A stretch of DNA of 64,000 nt, taken from NCBI GenBank assembly GCA_049840435.1, contig JASGKY010000042.1:248001-312000 (forward strand), written 5' to 3'. Below are positions 26,100-35,000 of the stretch, in pieces. Source of the stretch: JADLHS01 sp049840435. GTDB lineage: Bacteria > Verrucomicrobiota > Verrucomicrobiia > Limisphaerales > JADLHS01. The position numbers and the translations under genes are program-made. Position 1 is the stretch's first letter. Each line of letters starts with the position of its first letter. The notes below the pieces were generated by a model. That model saw only the letters and a program-made list of their open reading frames with translations, was not told where the DNA came from and searched no databases.

Positions 26100-27133
26100 G
26101 TTCTTCTGCCAAACCCAAGTTTAAAAACCCCCGCGCGAACCACAATTTTCAAGGCCGCACCGTTTCCATCGCCGGAGTAGGTGCATACGTTCCGGCCAAA
26201 GCGCTGACCAATTTCGAGCTGGAAAAAATCGTCGAGACCACCGACGAATGGATCACTACGCGCACGGGTATTAAGGAGCGCCGCATCGCTGCCAAGGACG
26301 AATTCACCTCCGATCTGGCCGCCAAAGCCGCGCAACGCGCAATGCAATCTGCCGGTGTCACAGCGGACCAGATTGACCTCATCATCGTCGCCACGATTTC
26401 ACCTGATATGGTGTTCCCCTCCACCGCCTGTCTGGTGCAGGAAAAACTCGGCGCCAAGCGCGCGGCGGCATTTGATCTGGAAGCCGCTTGCTCAGGTTTT
26501 ATCTACGGCCTAGAAATCGGCCAGCAATTCATCATGTCCCGCACCTATGACACGGTGCTGGTCATCGGCGCAGAAAAACTTTCCTCCATCGTGGACTGGC
26601 AGGATCGCAACACCTGTGTGCTATTTGGCGACGGCGCAGGTGCGGTGATTTTACAAAACCGCCCCGACTCGCATGGATTGCTTACGGCGGTTATGGGCGC
26701 CGACGGGGCAAAGTCCGAATTACTCTACATGCCCGGCGGTGGCAGCCGTTGCCCCGCCACGGCCCAATCGGTAGATGCCCGGTTACACTTCCTCCGCATG
26801 GAAGGCAAAGAGACGTTCAAGCACGCCGTCCAAGCGATGGTCAGTGCGGCCACCGAAGCCTTGCGCCGTTGCGACGTGGACATTACGAAGATCAAGTGCA
26901 TCATACCGCACCAAGCGAACCGCCGCATCATTGACGCGGTGGGGGAACGCCTCGGCGCGCGCCCCGATCAGCTTTTCTGCAACCTCGACCGCTACGGCAA
27001 CACCTCAGCCGCTTCGGTAGCCATCGCTTTGGACGAAGCCGTCAGCACCGGACGCATTCAACGCGGCGACCTCGTGTTGTTGGTAGTCTTCGGCGCGGGC
27101 CTGACTTGGGGCGCCGCCGTAATCGAGTGGTAA
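26096..27133 (+). CDS. fabH: Beta-ketoacyl-ACP synthase III
   Basis: 345 residues; the first 20 (MSSSAKPKFKNPRANHNF) are an extension before VSIAGVGAYVPAKALTN. The catalytic triad is visible: Cys in DLEAACSGFIYGLE, His in CIIPHQANRRIIDAV, Asn in RYGNTSAASVAIAL. It condenses acyl-CoA with malonyl-ACP to start fatty acid synthesis. Last gene of the coaD-fabH cluster, convergent with the rhomboid gene. Confidence 0.96.
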   Translation: MSSSAKPKFKNPRANHNFQGRTVSIAGVGAYVPAKALTNFELEKIVETTDEWITTRTGIKERRIAAKDEFTSDLAAKAAQRAMQSAGVTADQIDLIIVATISPDMVFPSTACLVQEKLGAKRAAAFDLEAACSGFIYGLEIGQQFIMSRTYDTVLVIGAEKLSSIVDWQDRNTCVLFGDGAGAVILQNRPDSHGLLTAVMGADGAKSELLYMPGGGSRCPATAQSVDARLHFLRMEGKETFKHAVQAMVSAATEALRRCDVDITKIKCIIPHQANRRIIDAVGERLGARPDQLFCNLDRYGNTSAASVAIALDEAVSTGRIQRGDLVLLVVFGAGLTWGAAVIEW

Positions 27134-27147
27134 GTTGTTGAACCGCG

Positions 27148-27990
27148 TTAGCGCTTCTCCATTTTTTTGTATGCCTCGTCGAGAATTTTTCGCTCGCTTG
27201 CCGTCAGACTTTGCATGCCCTTTTGCGTAATCTTTTCCAAAATCGGATCCACTTCCTTGCTCACGAAATCGGTTTCGGGTTTAACCTCCTTGCGGGGCGC
27301 TGGTTTTGATTCCTGTTCACGCTGATATAAGTTGCGCCGCGATTGCCACGAAAAGAATCGCAGCAGCAACCAACCGCCCAGCATGCCGCCCGCATGTGCC
27401 CCGTGCGCCACATTGCTCCGGTCGATGCCCGTTGCCTGAAGAATCATTCCCAAGATGCTGATGCCAAGGAAAACACTGGCGAGCACCTTGGCACTGACCG
27501 TGACCGGAAACACCAACAAGATGTAAACGGTCAAATCATGCTCGGGAAACATCAACGCAAATGCGGCGATTAACCCGAACAGACCAGCCGAGGCGCCCAC
27601 CACCATTCCACTCCCCATGAGGCCCGGAAGCAATGCTTGGCCCATGACTTGAAGTAATCCGCCCAGCACGCCACTCAGCAGGTACAGCCAAAGGAAGCGT
27701 TTGACTCCAAGGAACTGTTCCACGGCGAAGCCAAAAGAAAAAAGCCCCAACGAATTCAGGAGCAAGTGCAACGGTCCCGCGTGTAAAAATTGAAACGTCA
27801 GCAATTGCCAGATGTAACCGCGACTCAGCCCTTCCCAGCTTAATCCGAGATAAACGCTGGGGAACTGACGCCGGGCCACCGCTTCCACCAGAAATATGAC
27901 GGCGTTGACGATCAGAATCGTCGCCGTCGCAGTGCGCCACCGGTTCTGGCCATAACCCGAGGCACGCATGTAATCACGATCTTCCAGCAT
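27148..27990 (-). CDS. Rhomboid family intramembrane serine protease
   Basis: 280 residues with six predicted membrane helices. Catalytic Ser in VVGASAGLFGLIAAF and His in SNVAHGAHAGGMLGGWL; FLHAGPLHLLLNSLGLF is the conserved helix-2 motif. The C-terminal 50 residues (DPILEKITQKGMQSLTASER) match the small helical tail (DUF6576-like) found on many rhomboids of this phylum. Substrate unknown. Confidence 0.93.
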   Translation of the reverse strand: MLEDRDYMRASGYGQNRWRTATATILIVNAVIFLVEAVARRQFPSVYLGLSWEGLSRGYIWQLLTFQFLHAGPLHLLLNSLGLFSFGFAVEQFLGVKRFLWLYLLSGVLGGLLQVMGQALLPGLMGSGMVVGASAGLFGLIAAFALMFPEHDLTVYILLVFPVTVSAKVLASVFLGISILGMILQATGIDRSNVAHGAHAGGMLGGWLLLRFFSWQSRRNLYQREQESKPAPRKEVKPETDFVSKEVDPILEKITQKGMQSLTASERKILDEAYKKMEKR

Positions 27991-28051
27991 GTCGGTTGAA
28001 ACTAGAATCCGCCCGCCGCTTTTTCAACCTCTGAATCCCATGGCTCAGTTG

Positions 28052-30259
28052 TTACGGATAGGCCAACCGATAAAATGCGGCGGACTGGGTCGGGTCGAGC
28101 GGGATATTCGTGCTACTGGCGATACCGTCGGTCAGATACGTCCAGTTGTTGCTCGTCCCGACACCAAAGTTGTTGGACTGAGCTTGTAACCGCCAACCCT
28201 GCCCCGACGGCCAGGAGAGATTCAGGCTGTTGCCAGATTGACTGAAACCGAGATTGGTGGCGGCCGGATTGGTGGGAGGCAATAAGGCGTATCCAGCGCC
28301 ATCATACCAAGTCCGGTAACTCCACGCGCTGGCCTGCCCAAGCCGCGCCGCTGGATCGTCGTCCACGTAAACCTGGATCTGCCCGCCCGCATCGGCAAGT
28401 GTGGCGCCGAGATAAGCTTGCTTCAAAGTGCGATCCAATTCTACCAACAACGGCGCGGTGACAAAATCTCCCGCCACTGCCGTCGGTTCGCTGATACTGG
28501 TATAAAGCGATAGCTCCCCAGCACTATTGGTCAGTCCCGCGCGGATGCGCCAAGTCTGCCCGCTGGCGTTCCAGAAATAAGCATAGACACTGTAGCGTGC
28601 ACCGGGGGTCAAACCAGAGATGGTCGTAGTCAAGCGGGCCGTGTCTTCATTATTACCACCCGCCGCATTGCCCGTAGTGCTGATATCGCCGCCGGATTCA
28701 AACGTAGTCGCGTTGTGCCCCAACGTTCGCAGCCGCCAGAGTCCATCAGTGCCGCTGGTCGCCGTGCTGGGAATAAATGCGCCGCCGACAGCCAGGGCAG
28801 TGTTGCCGCCCGCTCCGGAAGTTGCGTCGAGATAAGTGATCTTGGACGCCGGCGCGTTGGTAGGAACAAGGCTGGTGAACAAGCCGACAATCGAACACGA
28901 ATATGCGGTGTAACTGGCGTAATTGCCCCGAAACCATAGCACGCTGCGCTCCCCGCCGTTGCGCCGCGGCACATAGGGGCGCAGGTTGTCCACGGTGGAG
29001 TTGGACGTAATCTGCGACCAGGTAAACGTCAGCCCACCATCCCCTGTCACGCCCCGCCAAAGTTCATAACGCTGGCTCGCGCTCAAAGGGACAGTCGTCG
29101 GGTCCGCAAGATCGAACGGATTCTGCGCGTTGCTCGAAATGTAAATCACATTCGGCTCGACGGGATCAAGGCAGATGCCGCCCGCATAATCATCCTCGGC
29201 AGCGTAAAGCGGCCGCCCCGCGTTTGCGATGAAACGCTTTTGCCATGTCGTCCCGGTCCACCGCGCGTAGTAGTAATAGATGCGATCATCCGGGCCGCTG
29301 GTCGGTCCAGCGACATTGTCACATTGCACGGTGAACACACAGACCGGCGCGCCGTTGCTTTGATAAGCCGTCTCCCAACACCACGCGCGCCCCGTGGGAA
29401 TCCACGCGTTAGGATCAGTTTGCGCGGCATCGCTATATTGATAGATCACCGTGCCGCGTTCGCCGGAATCATGCAGGAGCGGCAACGTGGCAGCACTGCG
29501 CACATACGTGCCGTCAGTTTGGTAATAAGCGCCGTTCGTGTAATACAAATGATAGAGAGAGTTGGCGACGTCGCGGGGATGCCCGTCGGTGTAGAGGAAA
29601 TCAATCCGCCCAACGTTGTCCGAGGCGTACTTCATGTAGGGCCGGATGCTGCCCGTGCCGGTGCGGATGAAAATCTGGGCCGCCGACCAATTCGTCCCAC
29701 CATCGGTCGAAGTAAAAACGGACGGATTAAAATTCTGGTTACGACAATAGTTGTAAATCTTCCCGCCCTCGGACGAGAGCTGGAACAGATTGGCGTAGGT
29801 CATGGACGCCCCGGAATTGGGGATATTCTGCTCCACGTTCCAATCGGCGGGGCCGACCGGATTGGTGCTGATGGAGGTGCGATAAGAAAAATACTGGTCA
29901 CTGAGATGGCGGGAATAGGCGCTCAACAGCCGCCCGTCTTGCTTCGCTAAGATGGCGGGATTGTTGTGATCATCCAGTTGAGTGAAGCCACTCGCCCACA
30001 AGTTGGTGGTTCGGCCGGTCGCCAGATCAAAGACGCTCAACGTAGACTTGCTGTCGCCGGCGCGGACGAAGCCGAAGTACAGCTTCCCGTTATGGAACAT
30101 GGCCCGGTGATCGTTGTACCACGTCCACGCGCCATCGGTTGTCAGCGTGGCGAAATTCGTCTGTCCCTGAACCGGCCCCCCCGCCGTCCGCAGAATAGTT
30201 GCAATCAGCGCAGCGAAGCCAATGCGGCGGCGCAGTAAATTTTTTACAGGTATCAACAT
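28052..30259 (-). CDS. Exported BNR_4 repeat protein with two C-terminal modules
   Basis: 735 residues. Signal peptide to about residue 33 (RIGFAALIATILRTAGG). Residues 40-450 form a beta-propeller of the BNR_4 type (DGAWTWYNDHRAMFHNGKLY, DDHNNPAILAKQDGRLLSAY); relatives include polysaccharide lyases and sialidase-like proteins. Then an about 190-residue module (TYLDATSGAGGNTALAVGG ... WSYRTWYDGAGYALL) also found in the PEP-CTERM protein at 31200-31944. Last comes the exported-protein tail (LNLSWPSGQGWRLQAQSN ... AAFYRLAYP) shared with two other genes here. Likely binds or degrades a surface or environmental polysaccharide. Confidence 0.83.
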   Translation of the reverse strand: MLIPVKNLLRRRIGFAALIATILRTAGGPVQGQTNFATLTTDGAWTWYNDHRAMFHNGKLYFGFVRAGDSKSTLSVFDLATGRTTNLWASGFTQLDDHNNPAILAKQDGRLLSAYSRHLSDQYFSYRTSISTNPVGPADWNVEQNIPNSGASMTYANLFQLSSEGGKIYNYCRNQNFNPSVFTSTDGGTNWSAAQIFIRTGTGSIRPYMKYASDNVGRIDFLYTDGHPRDVANSLYHLYYTNGAYYQTDGTYVRSAATLPLLHDSGERGTVIYQYSDAAQTDPNAWIPTGRAWCWETAYQSNGAPVCVFTVQCDNVAGPTSGPDDRIYYYYARWTGTTWQKRFIANAGRPLYAAEDDYAGGICLDPVEPNVIYISSNAQNPFDLADPTTVPLSASQRYELWRGVTGDGGLTFTWSQITSNSTVDNLRPYVPRRNGGERSVLWFRGNYASYTAYSCSIVGLFTSLVPTNAPASKITYLDATSGAGGNTALAVGGAFIPSTATSGTDGLWRLRTLGHNATTFESGGDISTTGNAAGGNNEDTARLTTTISGLTPGARYSVYAYFWNASGQTWRIRAGLTNSAGELSLYTSISEPTAVAGDFVTAPLLVELDRTLKQAYLGATLADAGGQIQVYVDDDPAARLGQASAWSYRTWYDGAGYALLPPTNPAATNLGFSQSGNSLNLSWPSGQGWRLQAQSNNFGVGTSNNWTYLTDGIASSTNIPLDPTQSAAFYRLAYP

Positions 30260-30329
30260 GAGATGATTTATCCGGAGAACGAGAGCATGGTTTCACCCGT
30301 CCCACCCCCCCAAGGCGAAGACGTCGCCA

Positions 30330-31130
30330 CTAACGCCAATTCGTTGCCTTGAGCGCATTCAAAACCGCCGGCGTAAACCGCGTGGGGTCCAAGTCGCTGG
30401 GATCTTGATAAAAGAAGGCTTGGCGATCAGCCGTCCGCCAGGTGGTGAAGAAATACATGGTTTCAAACTTATTCCAGCGGGCCGAGCCATCCGCAAAAGC
30501 TTGATTGCCCCCCTCGGGTCGCCCCCCTGCGGTCCGGTGTGGCGGCATGTTCGCATAAACAAACTCTCGCCCCGGCTCCTGTCCGCCCCAACTGCCGTTG
30601 ACTTTGATGACCGCATCCGCCGCCAACGCCCAGTGCGGTTTTGACTGTGACAACTTGACCGGACTATAGGAGGGAACGCCGCCGGGCATTTGAGGATTGT
30701 ACCAAGTCTTAATGCCGCCAAAATACTGGTAGCCGATGACCCATTGCGCGTAGGTCGGCTCGTAAATAGGCAACCCGGGCCGGTTCGGGCAAGTCCACGG
30801 TGAAACGGTGTTGGATTGCACTGTGAGGCCGACTTGCTTCGCCGCGCTCGCCTCGGGTGGGTTCAAACAATTCTGCACCCAGACCCCGCCTCCCATGTCG
30901 CGCGCCTGCAACACAAAATCCGCATTATCACTGGAGTACATGGTCACAGCGATTCCCAATTGCTTGAAGCTGTTCAGATCCTGGATGCGTTTGGCCTTTT
31001 CCTTGGCCCTTGCCAACGCTGGCAACAACATTGCCGCCAGTATGGCGATGATGGCAATTACCACCAGCAGCTCGATCAGCGTGAAAGCGCTTCGGGATTT
31101 TGTTGCTCCGGAAGTAATGGTGGTTTTCAT
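30330..31130 (-). CDS. Type II secretion/type IV pilin-like N-methylated protein
   Basis: Started at ATG 31130 (MKTTITSGATKSRSAFTLIE); the frame upstream to 31190 overlaps a terminator and is excluded. 266 residues. The prepilin leader and helix SAFTLIELLVVIAIIAILAA are diagnostic (cleavage after the residue preceding F, Glu at +5). The C-terminal domain (FADGSARWNKFETMYFFTTW) resembles the large family of verrucomicrobial/planctomycete pseudopilin-like proteins. It probably belongs to a secretion or surface system encoded elsewhere. Confidence 0.88.
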   Translation of the reverse strand: MKTTITSGATKSRSAFTLIELLVVIAIIAILAAMLLPALARAKEKAKRIQDLNSFKQLGIAVTMYSSDNADFVLQARDMGGGVWVQNCLNPPEASAAKQVGLTVQSNTVSPWTCPNRPGLPIYEPTYAQWVIGYQYFGGIKTWYNPQMPGGVPSYSPVKLSQSKPHWALAADAVIKVNGSWGGQEPGREFVYANMPPHRTAGGRPEGGNQAFADGSARWNKFETMYFFTTWRTADRQAFFYQDPSDLDPTRFTPAVLNALKATNWR

Positions 31131-31148
31131 ATTATGATGTGCAGTTGC

Positions 31149-31173
31149 AAAAAGGCCGGCCCGAAGGCCGGCC
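31149..31173 (-). terminator. Intrinsic terminator after the PEP-CTERM gene
   Basis: On the minus strand, GGCCGGCC (31166-31173), loop TTCG, GGCCGGCC (31154-31161) and five T's (31149-31153) form a textbook terminator 27 bases beyond the PEP-CTERM stop. Confidence 0.93.
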
Positions 31174-31199
31174 CCCAACCTTATACCCAACCCAAATCA

Positions 31200-31944
31200 T
31201 CAGGCTTTCATTCCCCGCCGGCGCAGGGCTAATCCGGCCAGACCGATTGCCGCCAGCGCCAAGCAGGAAGGCTCCGGCACGAGGGCGACAGAGACGCCGT
31301 CATACCACGTGCGCCGATTCACATTCAACGACGTCGGCAGATCATCCACAAACACCGCGATCTCACCGGCACCATTGGCAGTCGCTGTGCCAAGCAACCC
31401 GGCTAGCAAGGCGCGCCCGCTTTCCACATAAAGCGTCGGCGCGGTCGAATAGGTCAGCGTGCTGGCGAGGATGGCCGCCGTAGCGGTCAATTCCGCAGTG
31501 GCATCAGCGGCGGAAAACAACGTGTTGGCGCCGGGGTTGGACGCCAAACCCGCCCGGATGTTCCAATCCTCCGTAGTGCTGGTGGGATCCCAGAAATTGA
31601 CGTAAACCGAATATGCCGCGCCCGGAGTCAAACCAGTGATCAAAGTGCGGAGTTCCGGCGCATTCTCCGTCACGTTTTCACCACCGGATTCAAAAATGTT
31701 ACCACTGGAGCCAAACACGGTTCGCTGCTCCCAATTATTGTCCGCGCCTGGTGGTGCCGTTGAGTGGCGGACTGAACAAGCTGCCATCAGCGAGCGTGGT
31801 ATTGCCCGTCGCACCCGAGGTGGCGTCGAGATAAAGATACTGCGCGGAGGCGCTGGTGACGCCGGCGCCCAGCAACAAGAGGGCGAGTGCGTTTCGCATG
31901 GAGACTTGGGGCTGCAGACCAAGAACGGTAGTGATTGATTTCAT
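31200..31944 (-). CDS. PEP-CTERM sorted surface protein (frameshifted)
   Basis: From ATG 31944: signal peptide (MRNALALLLLGAGVTSASAQ, an inner start fits best) then YLYLDATSGATGNTTLADGS. Near 31,740 the frame shifts and continues DNNWEQRTVFGSSGNIFESG ... TWYDGVSVALVPEPSCLALA, ending in the PEP-CTERM signal: VPEP, a hydrophobic helix and RRRGMKA. The body is homologous to the middle module of the BNR_4 protein at 28052-30259. PEP-CTERM proteins are processed by an exosortase and tied to exopolysaccharide. The frameshift is probably a sequencing error. Confidence 0.83.
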
Positions 31945-32025
31945 GGGATGGTTGATTTGGGTTTATTTGTCTGAGTTGAAATCTGGGTTCGTTGCAATTC
32001 ATACCCCGATTTGGCGAAAACAACA

Positions 32026-32045
32026 ATTTACCCGTTCGGGTAAAT
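32026..32045. promoter_or_regulatory. Palindrome TTTACCCG-TT-CGGGTAAA upstream of the PEP-CTERM gene
   Basis: ATTTACCCGTTCGGGTAAAT is a perfect inverted repeat with 9-base arms and a 2-base centre, 82 bases upstream of the PEP-CTERM start codon. A second palindrome with the same core lies at 36386-36399. This is the form of an operator for a dimeric regulator. Confidence 0.6.
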
Positions 32046-32050
32046 CGGTA

Positions 32051-32080
32051 GCGAAGCCGGCCGATCACGACCGGCTTCGC
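32051..32080 (-). terminator. Hairpin after the beta-strand repeat gene
   Basis: GCGAAGCCGG (32051-32060) and CCGGCTTCGC (32071-32080) pair perfectly with a 10-base loop, 11 bases beyond the stop of the minus-strand gene. There is no T run, so termination strength is uncertain. Confidence 0.6.
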
Positions 32081-32090
32081 CCTCAATGAC

Positions 32091-35000
32091 TCAGGGATAT
32101 CGCAACCGGAAGAACACGGTCGGATTGGCCGGGTTGATCGCGATGTTGGTGCTTGTCACCAAGGCCGTGCCCGGAATATCCGTCCAGTTGGTCGCAATCC
32201 CAACGGCCAACGAGTTGGTCTGCGTCTGCAACACCCAGCCCAGGTGGCTTACCGGCCAGCTCACATTCAAGTTGCTGCCGTTGACCGTAGCCGTCACTGT
32301 GGTCGGCGTCGTCGGAATCAGACTTCCCACCTGGATCGTGCCATTTACCGCAAGGTTGTTGATCCAGTTCGCGCCAGCGCCATTGATGGACAAAGCGCCA
32401 GCACCACTGACCGGGCTGCTGAAGAGCATAAAGGTGTCGCCCACTTGCAACGCCGCGCCCAACTTGTTCACGGTGACCGAACCCGCCACGGCGCTGACCG
32501 TGCCGGACACGATGGGATGATCGCTCACTGAACCCGCACGATTTACGTCCACCGCGAGATTACCCGCGATAGTGAAGTTGCCGTTCACCGTCACGGCATC
32601 AATCGTGCCGCTGCCAATGCTGTTGGAAACCGTCACGTTGTCATTGATCGTGCCGTTGCCCGCGAGCGCACCGCCGTTGAGCACCACGCCGTTCGAGCTG
32701 CTGATGCTGCCGGTCAACTCCAGCACCCCGCCATTGATGGTAGTAGTGTTGGTGTAGGTGTTCGCGGCGGACAAGGTGAGTTTGCCCGTGCCATTCTTGT
32801 TCAAGCCGATTGGAGCATTATTGGCAGCGCTGACAATCTGACCGGACACCAGGGTGTTGCCCGCCCCGGTGAAGGTCCAGGTGCGACCACCCAATAAACT
32901 GCCATCATACTGCAACGTCCCGCTGAGCGTGAGCAGACCGGCGTCCGATTGGAACACCACGCGATTACCGCCGGTGTTCAAATGAATCGTGCCGCTGAGC
33001 GTATTATTGCCGACCGTATTGCGGATGTTCGGATTGTCATTGTTGCGGCAGTTCATGGACCAGTCCTGCGCCAGCGTGATCGCGCCCGCGGTGCTATCCA
33101 GTTCCACCGTGGACCAACCCGTGTTGTTGTTGCCTTGATACAACGAGGCCACGCCCGGATTGACCGGCACGTTGGCCAGCGCCGTCGGCGAAACGATCCG
33201 CGTCACGCCGTCGTTGGCGGAAGCACTCGTACCATCGAAGTAAACATTGCCCGCGAAGGGATTGTTACCGCCAAGCACCAACGTGCCTGCGCCCCACTTC
33301 GTGAAATTGCCGCCACCATTCAGGTCATTGACGATCGAAACGGTGTTGGTGGCGTTCAGGTAGAGCGTGCCGGCAGAGCCGACGGTCAACCCGCGCAAAC
33401 CACCGCTGAAGGTCTGATCGTTGGTGAGCACCAAAACCCCACCGTTGAACGTGATGAAATCCGGCGTCGCACTGACCGGCGTCGGTCCCAGCGCCAGGAA
33501 GCCGGGAATCGTAAGTTGTCCGCCATTCAAGAGGGTCTTGCCAGTGTAGAAATTGGTGGCCGCCACATTCCAGTTGCCGCCGCTGACCATCAACAAGCCG
33601 TTGCCCAAGGTGATCGGACCAGCAACCGTACCACTACCGCCCCCGCCACCCGCCAGGGTCAGGTTGACATCAGTGCCGGAAACGCCCGCCGCGTTGGTGA
33701 TGTTCAAACCGGCGCCGCCGTCCACCGAGAGCGTGCCCGAACCGGCCAACGTGATGCTTGTCCCCCACGCCAACGGTTGCGCCCCGCCGCGCCGCAACGC
33801 GCCGTTGTTCAACGTCAGGCTTTCCCCCGCCACACTGAGCGGTTGGCCGGGATCAAAGTAAAGCGTACCGTTCTCCACCACCGTGCCCGCAGCAGTCGAA
33901 CCCAAGGCGTTGGAACTTCCGGCTAGCAACGTGCCGCTGGAAATGCGCGTCAGCCCGGTGTAATCGTTGCTGCCGCTGAGCCGCAGCGCGCCCAAGCCCG
34001 CCATCGTCACCGTGCTGCCACTGACCGTGCCGGCGAGCGTGACCGTGCCGCCCGCACCAAGATTGGAGATGCTACCGGAGCCATTGATCGGTTGGGCGAC
34101 CGTCAGATCGCTCGAGCGATGAAACGCCAGCACCGCGTTGTTAGTAACCGGGCCAGTGCCAAGCGAACCGGAAGCGCCGAAGGTCGTGCCTCCGCCCTGT
34201 CCGTCGGAATCACCCACCTGCAACGTGCCACCATTGATGACGGTCGCCCCGCTGTAGCTGTTGTTGTTGTCGAGCACCAGCGTGCCGCTGCCGCCTTTCG
34301 TCAGGCTGCCCGCTACAATGCCGGCGCCCGTCAAGGTATAGTTCTGCGCAGCGTTGACGATGGTGGCGGTGGGAGAAACGCCCGTGGCCAGATTGATGGC
34401 CACGGCGTTGTTGCCGCTGTTGTCAAACGTCACCGTGTCGCTGCCGTAAAAGAATTGGTTCGTGCCGCTCTGTTTCCAGTTGGCCGTGACGCCGATGTCC
34501 CACGCGTTCGCGACACCATCGCCGCCCCACGTGAGATTGACGGGAATATGCGCCGAGATCAGTTGGACCGCCTTGGCCGCCGTATTGTTCGTGAGCGTGT
34601 AGCCTGCGGGAATGGTCACATTTGCCAGACTGCCGCTGAAGGAATTGTATTGCAGTAATGTGTAGGTAACGCCGCTACCAATGGAGCCGATCAGGTTGAA
34701 GGTGGTGGCTCCAGCGATGTTTAAGTTACCGGAAACCATGATCAGATCGTTCACGCCACTACCCACAGTGGGTGTCGCCGTGAGATCAAAATTCACTGTG
34801 CTGCCACCGGTCAGCGCGAGATTTCCATTGAAGGTCAACGTGCCCGCGCCCGCCACCCCCGGACTGATAACCGTGGTGGTCGCGCCATCCGTGACGTTAC
34901 CAACAACTGTGCCGCTGCCCAGCAACGTTTGCCCAAAAGCCAGGCTGTAGCCCGGCGCGCTCACATCCAAGGTTGCATTGGAAGCCACCGTGATGGTCGG

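Noticed and set aside
32949..33926. A 325-residue plus-strand frame within the beta-strand repeat gene
   Set aside because: Antisense to repeats that are clearly coding on the minus strand; Arg/Val/Gly-rich with no domain.
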